A stretch of 6,670 nucleotides of DNA from an uncultured Pseudanabaenaceae cyanobacterium (GCA_938015405.1 CALLPZ010000212.1:1-6670); one strand, 5' to 3'. Shown: positions 1-6,208, numbered from the stretch's first letter. A program made the numbers and translations. Notes: generated by a model not told the origin, from the letters alone.

Positions 1-24
1 ACAACGAGGAATCGCCAAACCTGA

Positions 25-106
25 TGCGGATGAAGGGACTTGAACCCCCACGCCTTGCGGCACTAGAACCTAAATCTAGCGCGTCTACCAATTCCGCCAC
101 ATCCGC
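25..106 (-). tRNA. tRNA-Leu (anticodon UAG)
   Basis: This is a complete class II tRNA of 82 nt read on the minus strand. The 7-bp acceptor stem pairs GCGGATG (106 to 100) with CATCCGC (32 to 26), and the discriminator A is at position 25. The anticodon stem CTAGA/TCTAG (79-75 with 67-63) encloses the loop TTTAGGT, which puts anticodon TAG at 72-70, so it reads CUA/CUN leucine codons. A long variable arm with a GCC-GCAA-GGC hairpin is the serine/leucine-type feature. The T loop TTCAAGT sits on a GGGGG/CCCTT stem with two G-U pairs. The 3' CCA is not encoded and must be added after transcription. The gene lies 97 bp downstream of the PAP/fibrillin gene on the same strand. Confidence 0.97.
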
Positions 107-118
107 AGGTCGGCTCTA

Positions 119-127
119 ATACTAGCA
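119..127 (-). promoter_or_regulatory. Possible extended -10 promoter of tRNA-Leu
   Basis: On the minus strand this reads TGCTAGTAT: a TGn extension followed by TAGTAT, which matches 4 of 6 bases of TATAAT. It would start transcription 5-7 bases before the mature tRNA 5' end at 106, a sensible leader for RNase P processing. A perfect TTGACA lies upstream (156-151) but 26 bases away, too far to act as its -35 box. The tRNA could also be made by read-through from the upstream PAP gene, since no terminator is visible between them. Confidence 0.33.
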
Positions 128-203
128 AACTTCAGCCCAAACTTTGCCCTTGTCAAAAATTTGTCCTGAACTTCCACCTCAGAACCAGCCAGACCGCTGA
201 TGG

Positions 204-788
204 CTACACCCTTTGGAGCACAAACAGACTCCCCGCATTGCCACGATTAATACGGAGCTCCTGATCTAGATAGGTGATATCAATCCACCCAGGCCGCTCC
301 CGCCGTTTAATTGGGAAATCGACGGCTGGCAAACGCCGACCTGAGTCCAAAGTATCAATCCAAGTCTTGGGAGCCTGATAGCCTGCCAAGCGCTGCAAGC
401 CAAACACAGCACGCTCAAAATTGACATTGAGCCGTTGCCCCGACACCACCTCGAACTGAGCCACGACACTCACCAAACCGTCTAAAGAGAGTGGGCTGCA
501 AGTCTCTGCGATGTTGTAGACCCGGCAGCCCTCCAAACGAATGCACTGATAGATTGGTCCGAGATCTAGGAGGGGAAAGCGATCAATCCCCAGCAGCTCA
601 GTGCTGGTGGTGTAGAGCAAGCGCCAGTCCCCGTTGAGCAAGTCGCCAGCTCCGGTTGGATCCGGAGTAGGGTTACGTTCTTCTAGACGAGTCGCTGCAG
701 CCAAGATGGCACTGCGCTGCTCTGTCGAGGCAGAGATGCCCCGATTAGTTGGGGCGATCGCCTCTAATAAATCTTCTTTACCGATCAT
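204..788 (-). CDS. PAP/fibrillin family protein
   Basis: This 194-residue protein is a plastid-lipid-associated protein (PAP/fibrillin) homologue of cyanobacterial type. A helical N-terminal part (about 1-37) leads into the family signature around residues 39-62: NPTP, then LNGDWRLLYTTS at 51-62. The lipocalin-like domain closes with the other conserved block at 169-191, with TYLDQELRI, the RG pair and SLFVL. The length is normal for a cyanobacterial member, and there is no signal peptide or transmembrane segment. Family members associate with thylakoid or plastoglobule lipids and are linked to photoprotection and carotenoid or quinone handling; the exact role of this paralogue cannot be read from sequence. 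The ATG at 788-786 is supported by AGGAG seven bases upstream. The gene is transcribed toward tRNA-Leu and divergently from the DUF3134 gene. It appears intact. Confidence 0.93.
   Translation of the reverse strand: MIGKEDLLEAIAPTNRGISASTEQRSAILAAATRLEERNPTPDPTGAGDLLNGDWRLLYTTSTELLGIDRFPLLDLGPIYQCIRLEGCRVYNIAETCSPLSLDGLVSVVAQFEVVSGQRLNVNFERAVFGLQRLAGYQAPKTWIDTLDSGRRLPAVDFPIKRRERPGWIDITYLDQELRINRGNAGSLFVLQRV
754..761. repeat. HIP1 octamer GCGATCGC
   Basis: A copy of the highly iterated palindrome of cyanobacteria, here inside the 5' part of the PAP gene and extended to GGCGATCGCC. About 0.1 copies of the octamer would be expected by chance in a window this long; three are present. Confidence 0.9.
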
Positions 789-792
789 TTTG

Positions 793-800
793 CTTCTCCT
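793..800 (-). promoter_or_regulatory. Ribosome binding site of the PAP/fibrillin gene
   Basis: The minus strand reads AGGAGAAG, with AGGAG at 800-796 and seven bases to the ATG at 788. This is the clearest Shine-Dalgarno sequence in the window and it fixes the start of the PAP gene. Confidence 0.75.
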
Positions 801-1247
801 AAGGCATCACTGCCCCAAGGTTCCGTATGGATAAAAGTCCTGTTCATGGTGGGCACACATTACCTCCCTCAAGCCTTGAACCATTGTGAAACAGCCTTGT
901 TAGAAGGGAACTAAAACCTCTCATCCATCAAGGGCAGGATGAAATGCTTAACTTCCCATCGCCCAGCCTCTCCCAAGATTCAGACGCATCACCACAATTC
1001 TCAACTCAGCCCTTATGAAGGCGAAAGCGCAGGGCCCAAGGTTTTCAACTATGATGGGGGACGCGATACTGCCAGATTGGCAACTTTTGGATCTGGCACA
1101 GATAGCGCAGGATTCTAGGCATCGCAAGATGCGTCGCGTTGGCAATCAAACCTCCTTACGGACGTTTTGCCCAGGAATACAGCCACATCCCCAGGCTCGC
1201 GACTCTTGTTCCCACATGCCTCCCTGCCAATGAACCGTTGAGTTTCG

Positions 1248-1252
1248 AAGGA
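1248..1252 (+). promoter_or_regulatory. Likely ribosome binding site of the DUF3134 gene
   Basis: AAGGA ends 11 bases before the ATG at 1264, slightly longer than the usual spacing but acceptable. There is no competing in-frame start nearby. Confidence 0.45.
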
Positions 1253-1263
1253 ATCCCCCGACG

Positions 1264-1497
1264 ATGGAAAACCCGTCTTTAAGAGCAGAGCCCCGCTATC
1301 AGCAAGCTCCCCTCCTGCCCTCCGCTGGCGAACCCTCTATTCTGGATTGGCTAGAGAAGAGTGGCCGCCTCATCGCTCGCGAAAGTGATGAAACGAAGCA
1401 GCTCGATGCCGAGGAAGAGGAAATTGCAGCACTCATGGGCGGTGAGGACAATAAGTTTGAGGAAGAGGAGGATGAAGACTTTGATGACGATGACTAA
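1264..1497 (+). CDS. DUF3134 family protein, small and highly acidic
   Basis: This 77-residue protein belongs to the cyanobacterial DUF3134 family of unknown function. The recognisable parts are the start MENPSLRAEPRY (1-12), the core SILDWLEKSGRLIARE (25-40), and the stretch around 48-60 with a run of glutamates followed by LMGG. The C-terminus is extremely acidic: 17 of residues 50-77 are Asp or Glu, and 11 of the last 12. There are no cysteines, signal peptide or membrane segment. The protein is therefore soluble, probably with a disordered tail that could bind cations or basic partners (inference only). The ATG start matches the conserved N-terminus as I recall it. It stands alone: its left neighbour is divergent, and 701 bases follow before mraY. 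No obvious Rho-independent terminator follows it. Confidence 0.88.
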   Translation: MENPSLRAEPRYQQAPLLPSAGEPSILDWLEKSGRLIARESDETKQLDAEEEEIAALMGGEDNKFEEEEDEDFDDDD

Positions 1498-1676
1498 GTC
1501 TTGCGCCCCTCTCAGCAACCTGGCTTGCTAGATAAATCCTCAGACTTCCAATCATAGGGCTGTCAGGATTCCAGGCCTAAAATGGCTTAACCTTGCAAGT
1601 CGTTTAACGGATTAGGGAGTTCAAGCTTAATGTCAAGATTGAACTGACGACATCTCCAAAGCCACTAATACTGTTC

Positions 1677-1730
1677 TATCAATATTCCCCGGTTGAGATC
1701 TAGAAGCTTCTCAGCCGGGGGATATTGGTA
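1677..1730 (+). repeat. 22-bp inverted repeat / RNA hairpin
   Basis: The left arm 1677-1698 pairs with the right arm 1709-1730 over 22 consecutive positions around the 10-base loop TCTAGAAGCT. Nineteen pairs are Watson-Crick. The three exceptions (1679/1728, 1686/1721 and 1693/1714) are all T on the left and G on the right, which are G-U pairs in plus-strand RNA but A-C mismatches in minus-strand RNA. The structure is therefore stronger as plus-strand RNA. No T tract follows on either strand (AAAAAT follows on the plus strand), so it is not a standard Rho-independent terminator. It lies 180 bases after the DUF3134 stop codon and 469 bases before mraY. It could be an extragenic palindromic element, a small RNA, or a 3' end protected against exonucleases. 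Confidence 0.8.
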
Positions 1731-2181
1731 AAAATCACAGCATCCCGCCCATGGGAACATGGCAGCTCTTCCTGTTTCCACAAGGCTCCGCCTGAGAAAA
1801 AGCAAAACAAATTCCCCAAAGAAGCACAGGTCTACTCCTGCTGAGACGTCAGATAGAGACAAGCACATCCGTAACCAGAAAGAAATTAGGAAATACTCTC
1901 ACAGCAGAATTACGCCAGCTTCTCCGTATGAGTAGCGCTATATCTAGGACTTTCCCAGAGCAAGAACCTGCTCTGGTCAGAGAAAACTCTAATTTCGAGT
2001 GACAAATCATACTCAAAGGGGTGACATAGCCTGCTCCCTCCAAACATGCAACGGTGCAGAAAGCCACAACAAAGAATGTCTGCTCAAAAGCTGACAAAGC
2101 CAGGGTTTTACGATAGTTTTGGTCAAGCTAGAGGATAGGTTTGTTTACAAACTAGTTTCCGATAAGTGTGTTGTGGTGATT

Positions 2182-2187
2182 GAGGGA
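2182..2187 (+). promoter_or_regulatory. Possible ribosome binding site of mraY, in a small hairpin loop
   Basis: GAGGGA lies 11 bases before the GTG start at 2199. It overlaps a small dyad, ATTGA (2179-2183), GGGA, TCAAT (2188-2192), extendable by two G-U pairs, which would put GGGA in the loop. The site is weak by spacing and match. Confidence 0.35.
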
Positions 2188-2198
2188 TCAATTGAGTT

Positions 2199-3317
2199 GT
2201 GGATGCAAAATATGTTTCAGCTCCAGAAATGGGTTTAACCGGCAGCAGACTCCTTTGGGGACTCACGGGTTGCTTGAGCCTGTCAGCACTGCTGATTGAT
2301 TTGACTGCTGGTCGCTCTCCTGCGAGCCTTTCCAGCCTATTTCTTCCCCTGGTTTCCTGTACGTTGCTGTCTGGGATTGCGGGCTACTGGGTGATTCCCA
2401 TTCTTCGCAACCTAAAAGCAGGGCAGTTTATTCGTGAAGATGGTCCCCAAGCTCACCTAAAGAAAGCTGGGACTCCAACAATGGGCGGCATTTTTGTCGT
2501 GCCAGTGGCTGTTCTTTTTTCCCTCATAGCCACAGGTTTTGCTCCGGTGGCTATCGCAGCTTCCGGCCTAACCCTAGCTTTCGGCTTTATTGGCTGGGTG
2601 GATGACTGGCAAATTCTGCGCTATCGCTCCAACAAGGGCATATCCCCTCGCATGAAGCTGCTGCTTCAGGTCGGCTTTGGCTCTCTGTTCTGCCTCTGGC
2701 TAGCGGTAGGCTCCGGCATTGAACAGGTCACCAGCGTATCTTTGCCTTTAGGCATCGTGCTTTCCTTGGGTTTACTGTTCTGGCCTCTAGCGTTGTTTGT
2801 CATGATGGCTGAGAGCAATGCAACGAATCTAACGGATGGCGTTGATGGTCTAGCTGCAGGCACCGGCGCGATCGCACTCTTGGGGCTCGGTGCTTTTGTA
2901 GGCTCCCCGACCGCAGATGGAATCGTACAATTCCCCGAACTGATGACCTTTGCTGCTGCCACTAGTGGAAGCTACCTTGGCTTTCTGATCCACAACCGCA
3001 ACCCCGCTCGCGTCTTTATGGGAGATACCGGTTCCCTCGCATTGGGCGGAGCCCTGGCAGCAATCGCCCTCATCGGCAACCTACTCTGGGTCCTGCTTGT
3101 CATCGGCGGTCTCTTCCTAGCCGAATCTCTCTCTGTCATCGCCCAAGTGGGTTACTACAAAGCCACAAAAGGTCCCGATGGCGTTGGCAAGCGCTTGTTT
3201 AAGATGGCTCCGCTCCATCACCACCTTGAATTAAGTGGCTGGCATGAGACTCGCGTTGTAGCCACGTTCTACGCGATCGCAGCTGGCTTGGCAGGTCTCT
3301 GCTACTTCGTTCACTAA
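2199..3317 (+). CDS. mraY: Phospho-N-acetylmuramoyl-pentapeptide-transferase (MraY)
   Basis: MraY is the membrane enzyme that moves phospho-MurNAc-pentapeptide from UDP onto undecaprenyl phosphate, giving lipid I and UMP, the first membrane step of peptidoglycan synthesis. The 372 residues are mostly hydrophobic helices, consistent with the family's ten membrane segments. Diagnostic motifs are REDGPQAHLKKAGTPTMGG (79-97), the Asp pair in WVDDW (D135, D136), NATNLTDGVDGLA (207-219), NPARVFMGDTGS (268-279, with D276) and the triple histidine in APLHHHLE (340-342). All catalytic positions are present, so it should be active. The GTG start at 2199 is preferred over the ATG at 2229 because cyanobacterial MraY proteins commonly begin MDAK, as here. 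Its neighbours are not cell-division-cluster genes, which fits the dispersed arrangement usual in cyanobacteria. It ends 28 bases before a strong terminator. Confidence 0.97.
   Translation: MDAKYVSAPEMGLTGSRLLWGLTGCLSLSALLIDLTAGRSPASLSSLFLPLVSCTLLSGIAGYWVIPILRNLKAGQFIREDGPQAHLKKAGTPTMGGIFVVPVAVLFSLIATGFAPVAIAASGLTLAFGFIGWVDDWQILRYRSNKGISPRMKLLLQVGFGSLFCLWLAVGSGIEQVTSVSLPLGIVLSLGLLFWPLALFVMMAESNATNLTDGVDGLAAGTGAIALLGLGAFVGSPTADGIVQFPELMTFAAATSGSYLGFLIHNRNPARVFMGDTGSLALGGALAAIALIGNLLWVLLVIGGLFLAESLSVIAQVGYYKATKGPDGVGKRLFKMAPLHHHLELSGWHETRVVATFYAIAAGLAGLCYFVH
2868..2875. repeat. HIP1 octamer GCGATCGC
   Basis: Second HIP1 copy, inside mraY, just after the codons for the NLTDGVDG motif. Confidence 0.9.
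3273..3280. repeat. HIP1 octamer GCGATCGC
   Basis: Third HIP1 copy, near the 3' end of mraY, in the codons of the last membrane segment. Confidence 0.9.
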
Positions 3318-3345
3318 GCTCTACCTACAATCAATCTCTAAGAAC

Positions 3346-3376
3346 AAAACCCCAGCGAGAAACTCGCTGGGGTTTT
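3346..3376. terminator. Bidirectional Rho-independent terminator between mraY and tetR
   Basis: A perfect 14-bp stem (AAAACCCCAGCGAG at 3346-3359, and its complement at 3363-3376) closes a three-base AAA loop. On each strand the GC-rich stem ends in a run of four Ts that is part of the hairpin. It lies 28 bases after the mraY stop and 48 bases after the tetR stop on the other strand, so one element can end both convergent transcripts. Confidence 0.92.
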
Positions 3377-3424
3377 ACTTTGACCCACTTATTGCAAGGC
3401 AGAGGCTTCTGAAACCAGAGAGTC

Positions 3425-4033
3425 CTAAGCCAATACACCATTCAAAAAGACATCAGAAAGGCCCACTGCCATCTCCTGAAGTATTTGAGGAGATGGATTG
3501 GCCTCCATCACCGTCACCTCACTGAATCCCGCCACCATGAACATGCCGAGGAAAATACGAGCAATGACCTTTGGATTCATTGGGCGATAAATCCCTCGGT
3601 CAATAGCAGTCTGAAAGAAAGCTTCAGACACCACCATCATCTTGTCCAAGACCTCTCGCTGAATACGCTCCTGCAAGTCAGGATGGAACTGGGTTTCCAT
3701 AAAGCAAACCCTGAGCTGGTCCGTGTTCTCGCTCAAATGCTTGATACGCTTCCGCATCACATCCTCAACGGCCTTGTAGCTGCTCATTTCACTCAGTTCC
3801 GTGAGCAGATCCGTGAGAATCTCGATCCAGCCCTCCGTAGAAAGCTCAATTAGGATGGCTTTCTTATTCGGGAAGTGTCGAAATAGCGTCCCTTCGGCAA
3901 CACCAGCAGCCTGAGCAAGATCTCGGGTCGTAGTGCCGTCATAGCCATAGCGGGAAAATAGTTGCTGGGCTGCTTTCAAGATGCGAGTCTTGGTTTCAGC
4001 TTCGGGAGGGGCAGTTCGGCGGGCAAGTCTCAT
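3425..4033 (-). CDS. TetR/AcrR family transcriptional regulator
   Basis: This 202-residue one-component regulator has the typical TetR layout. An N-terminal three-helix DNA-binding domain spans about 15-62. Within it the turn GTTTRDLAQAAGVAEGTLFRHF (33-54) gives the helix-turn-helix, with the recognition helix around 45-54, followed by NKKAIL. The rest (about 65-202) is a helical ligand-binding and dimerisation domain of usual length, with no recognisable ligand signature. TetR proteins usually repress and release DNA when a small molecule binds. The ATG at 4033-4031 is the only sensible start, as a TGA stop lies in frame 12 bases upstream; no clear Shine-Dalgarno sequence is seen. It converges on mraY and points away from the wzz-type gene, so the nearest candidate targets are itself and possibly the divergent gene. 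Overlapping dyads lie 58-97 bases upstream. The ligand is unknown. Confidence 0.94.
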   Translation of the reverse strand: MRLARRTAPPEAETKTRILKAAQQLFSRYGYDGTTTRDLAQAAGVAEGTLFRHFPNKKAILIELSTEGWIEILTDLLTELSEMSSYKAVEDVMRKRIKHLSENTDQLRVCFMETQFHPDLQERIQREVLDKMMVVSEAFFQTAIDRGIYRPMNPKVIARIFLGMFMVAGFSEVTVMEANPSPQILQEMAVGLSDVFLNGVLA

Positions 4034-4711
4034 GGCTAAGCAGTCTCATAGCGGTCAGAGCAAAAAACGCACAACAAGTATTGAAATGGGCCTGTTAATC
4101 CGAAATTTCCAGGATTCAGGTTAATACCTGGGGTTGCTCAGCTCTCAGACCCATGCCAAGCCCCCCGTTGATGCCACTATTGTTGCCTAAGCCTCGAAGT
4201 ACCATCCCCCTGAGTTCATAGAACCTCACACTTATACCTATTCCTGCACATTCGACGGGTGCAGGTTTACGATGGCTTGCACTATTCGTCATTGTTAGGT
4301 TTATTTTGCAGACTGAGAAACTGGCTTAAAAATCTATTTTGGGAACCTCTGGCAAAGCTCTTGAGATTCAATTCAAAGCCTTTATACGAAGACAACGGCT
4401 TTGTTTGATCAGATCCCATAGAAAAGCTGTTTTTTTGCAACAGGTCTGCTTTTTCAGTCAGTTTTATCGAGGGAATTGATAGAGCGCGAATCTCATCAGA
4501 CTGCATCCCATCTGCAGACAAGGAATATCCCCATTCAAGAGACCCTCACCCATCTCCCCTCAGCCCAGTAGTCACTTCAGGGTTGAAGGAACATCCCGCA
4601 ATACCACCTAAATACTGCTTAAACTCGAGACTTTTGCGAGTCCGTAGATAGAGTTAGGGCACCTTAAGCACGTGCTCTGCTGCTCTGATTTCGTACCCTA
4701 ATGACATCGCT
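4034..4711. other. Divergent intergenic region, tetR / wzz-type gene
   Basis: These 678 bases separate tetR (minus) from the polysaccharide gene (plus) and must hold both promoters. Close to tetR lie overlapping dyads at 4091-4130, listed separately. A GC-rich dyad CCTGCAC/GTGCAGG sits at 4243-4265, and the palindrome AGCACGTGCT at 4667-4676, 36 bases before the wzz-type start. A minus-strand open frame at 4282-4521 would start at TTG, has no ribosome binding site and matches nothing I recognise; I do not call it a gene. I could not place either promoter with confidence. Confidence 0.6.
4091..4130. promoter_or_regulatory. Candidate operator or overlapping dyads upstream of tetR
   Basis: CAGGT-TAAT-ACCTG (4117-4130) is a 14-bp dyad with 5-base half sites, similar in size and symmetry to many TetR-family operators. 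The same CAGG (4117-4120) also completes a second structure: CCTG-TT-AATCC (4091-4101) pairs with GGATTCAGG (4112-4120) as nine base pairs with a two-base bulge. The two hairpins cannot form at once. The element lies 58-97 bases upstream of the tetR start. Either part alone could be chance; the position is the main argument for autoregulation. Confidence 0.3.
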
Positions 4712-6208
4712 ATGGAAACGCAACCTCTGCGCGCAAGGGAGTCACTAGACCTCGAGCTCGGCCAATACTTCGATCTACTTCGCCGCAAATGGTTTGTGCT
4801 TGCCCTCATCTGGGGAGGAACCTTCGGATTGGCAGGAGGAGTCGCTTTTCTGAAGGCTCCCACCTATGAAGCCGCCTCGAAGGTCCTTGTAAAGGTGGAC
4901 CAGACAGCCTCCCTCACTGGTATCGGTAAAGGGGTTGGTGACATAACGTCTATCAGTAAAAACCCTCTCAGCACGGAGATTGAGATTATCCTCGCCTCTC
5001 CCACACTGGAGCGAGTCATCGGGACTTTAGACTTACTGGATGAGGATGGTTCCCCCTTAACTCCAAAGGAATTACGTAAGAAGCTCGATGTCGAAATAGC
5101 GGGTGGAGCAGATGTCCTGAAGCTAAGCTACACCGCGAAGGATCCCGAATTAGCGACCAATGTCGTGAACGAGCTCTCGCGCGTCTATATCGAGAGTAAT
5201 ATTCTGGACAATCAGCTCCAAACATCCAAAGCCAGACTGCTAACGGAACAACAATTGCCCGAAAGCGAGCGATTTGTGGAGCAGTCGGAAGCTTCTCTGC
5301 GCGAGTTCAAGGAGAAGAATGGCATCGTCTCCCTCCAGGATGAAGCCAAATCTGTGGTGATTACCCTGCAAGGGCTGGATAATCAGGTACTTTCAGTCAA
5401 AACTGACCTGGATGAAGCCACGAGCAAATCCAACCAACTGCGCAATACGCTGGGCTTGGATCTGCCTCAAGCCATGATGGCCAGTGATCTCAGCCAGTCC
5501 CCCGCAGTGCAAAATGTCCTGCTTGAACTCCAAAAGCTTGAGCGCCAAAAGGCAATTAAACTAGGCACCTACAAAGCTCAAAGCCCTGTCATTCAAACGG
5601 CCAGCCAGGAAGAGCAATTCCTCAAGCAGCTACTGCGTGAGGAAATTGCCGCCGTAGTCGGCAGCAAAATAGCCGTGCCTGACCGTTACTTACAGATGGG
5701 CTCAACACGCCAGGAGCTGATTGCTCAATTTTCCAATACGGAAGTGCAGCGCTTGGGGCTACAAAATCGATTGCAAACCCTGGAAGGGTACCGTAGTCGT
5801 TACCTCAGCCGGGCTGCAAGTCTTCCCAGCCTTGAGCAGCAGCAGAAAGAATTGGAGCGAACCCAGGAAGTCGCCCGCCAAAGCTATCAAGAAAATCTAC
5901 GGCGCTTGCGAGACCTTCAGGTAGCAGAGGAGCAGTCTATTGGAAATGCCACTTTACTAGAAGCTGCTGCTTTACCTGACGAGCCTAATCGCACATCCCA
6001 GCAGCTATTGCTGGGCTTTGGTGGACTAGCCGGAGCACTCTTCGCAGCAGGAGCGGCTGCCGTGATGGCCTTTGGCGAAAGCAATCGTAACTATCGCCAA
6101 GCGAGGGGTGGCATTTATGTCCCCCCTGCAGCTCCCACCAGTACAGAGCCAAAGACCCAGCCCTTACCAAGCACAGAAACAGGTCAACAACAGCCAGAAA
6201 GCGCTTAG
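4712..6208 (+). CDS. Wzz/GumC-type polysaccharide co-polymerase, no kinase domain
   Basis: This 498-residue inner-membrane protein is of the polysaccharide co-polymerase family that sets chain length or aids export of exopolysaccharide or O-antigen in Wzx/Wzy-type pathways. A short cytoplasmic N-terminus leads into membrane segment 1 (about 28-47), then the Wzz domain to about residue 125. The Wzz domain includes the YEAASKVLVKV stretch and an NPLSTEIEIILAS motif. A long periplasmic coiled-coil section follows (about 160-400). The G-rich GNVR-like region has SLPSLEQQQKELERT (370-384) and IGNATLLEAA (410-419), then the Pro-containing PDEPNRTSQ (422-430) before membrane segment 2 (about 432-454). 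The tail is cytoplasmic and rich in Pro, Thr and Gln. No Walker motifs or Tyr-rich tail follow, so the BY-kinase found fused in some relatives is absent. The ATG is plausible, but no Shine-Dalgarno sequence is seen. It forms a single-gene unit here. Confidence 0.92.
   Translation: METQPLRARESLDLELGQYFDLLRRKWFVLALIWGGTFGLAGGVAFLKAPTYEAASKVLVKVDQTASLTGIGKGVGDITSISKNPLSTEIEIILASPTLERVIGTLDLLDEDGSPLTPKELRKKLDVEIAGGADVLKLSYTAKDPELATNVVNELSRVYIESNILDNQLQTSKARLLTEQQLPESERFVEQSEASLREFKEKNGIVSLQDEAKSVVITLQGLDNQVLSVKTDLDEATSKSNQLRNTLGLDLPQAMMASDLSQSPAVQNVLLELQKLERQKAIKLGTYKAQSPVIQTASQEEQFLKQLLREEIAAVVGSKIAVPDRYLQMGSTRQELIAQFSNTEVQRLGLQNRLQTLEGYRSRYLSRAASLPSLEQQQKELERTQEVARQSYQENLRRLRDLQVAEEQSIGNATLLEAAALPDEPNRTSQQLLLGFGGLAGALFAAGAAAVMAFGESNRNYRQARGGIYVPPAAPTSTEPKTQPLPSTETGQQQPESA

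Larger units (their letters stand above)
789..1263. other. Divergent intergenic region, PAP / DUF3134
   Basis: These 475 bases separate two divergently transcribed genes and so must hold both promoters, but I could not find a well-spaced -35/-10 pair for either. Short open frames exist on both strands (for example 1015-1233 plus and 948-1145 minus). They have no recognisable product, and neither looks like a coding sequence. A short hairpin, GCATC-GCAA-GATGC, lies at 1119-1132, which is within chance expectation. No RNA gene is recognised. Confidence 0.6.
1498..2198. other. Long intergenic region upstream of mraY
   Basis: These 701 bases contain no convincing gene. Minus-strand open frames at 1665-1868 and 1849-2097 resemble no family I know, and the first runs straight through a hairpin. 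The main content is the 22-bp inverted repeat at 1677-1730, listed separately. Weaker stem-loops lie at 1535-1570 (AATCCT, CA bulge, GAC, paired with GTCAGGATT), 1618-1645 (AGTTCAA/TTGAACT around an inner CTT/AAG) and 1955-1976 (CCAGAGCA/TGCTCTGG). A near-palindrome GTTTGT-TT-ACAAAC sits at 2139-2152, about 50 bases before mraY, and could be an operator or part of its promoter. The mraY promoter must lie in this region or further upstream, but no well-spaced -35/-10 pair stands out. Confidence 0.6.

Noticed and set aside
151..156. Perfect minus-strand TTGACA as the -35 box of tRNA-Leu
   Set aside because: It is 26 bases from the only plausible -10 (124-119), too far for a standard promoter, and the hexamer at correct spacing (GAAGTT) is a poor -10.
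948..1233. Short frames on both strands between the PAP and DUF3134 genes
   Set aside because: They overlap each other on opposite strands, have no family resemblance, and the minus-strand one begins at TTG.
1955..1976. 8-bp inverted repeat CCAGAGCA/TGCTCTGG as a regulatory site
   Set aside because: About one perfect 8-bp dyad with a short loop is expected by chance in this length, and it is not placed next to a gene start. The 7-bp dyad at 4243-4265 was set aside for the same reason.
1665..2097. Two overlapping minus-strand frames that might be a frameshifted gene
   Set aside because: Neither translation resembles a known family, the longer one starts at TTG, and the downstream one reads through the 22-bp hairpin. 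Nothing links them as one protein.
1108..4120. CAGGATTCTAGGC (1108), CAGGATTCCAGGC (1564) and CAGGATTCAGG (4110) as a dispersed repeat
   Set aside because: In a window this size, pairs of 13-mers matching at 12 positions are expected by chance in tens when both strands count. All three copies are intergenic, but that is not enough.
4282..4521. Minus-strand open frame of 79 codons between tetR and the wzz-type gene
   Set aside because: It needs a TTG start, has no Shine-Dalgarno sequence and shows no recognisable domain. A frame of this length is expected by chance in a 678-base gap.
4609..4650. TAAATA (4609) or TAGATA (4645) as the -10 box of the wzz-type gene
   Set aside because: The possible -35 partners (TTGAAG at 4583 and TTAAAC at 4619) are each 20 bases away and match poorly, so no promoter is called.
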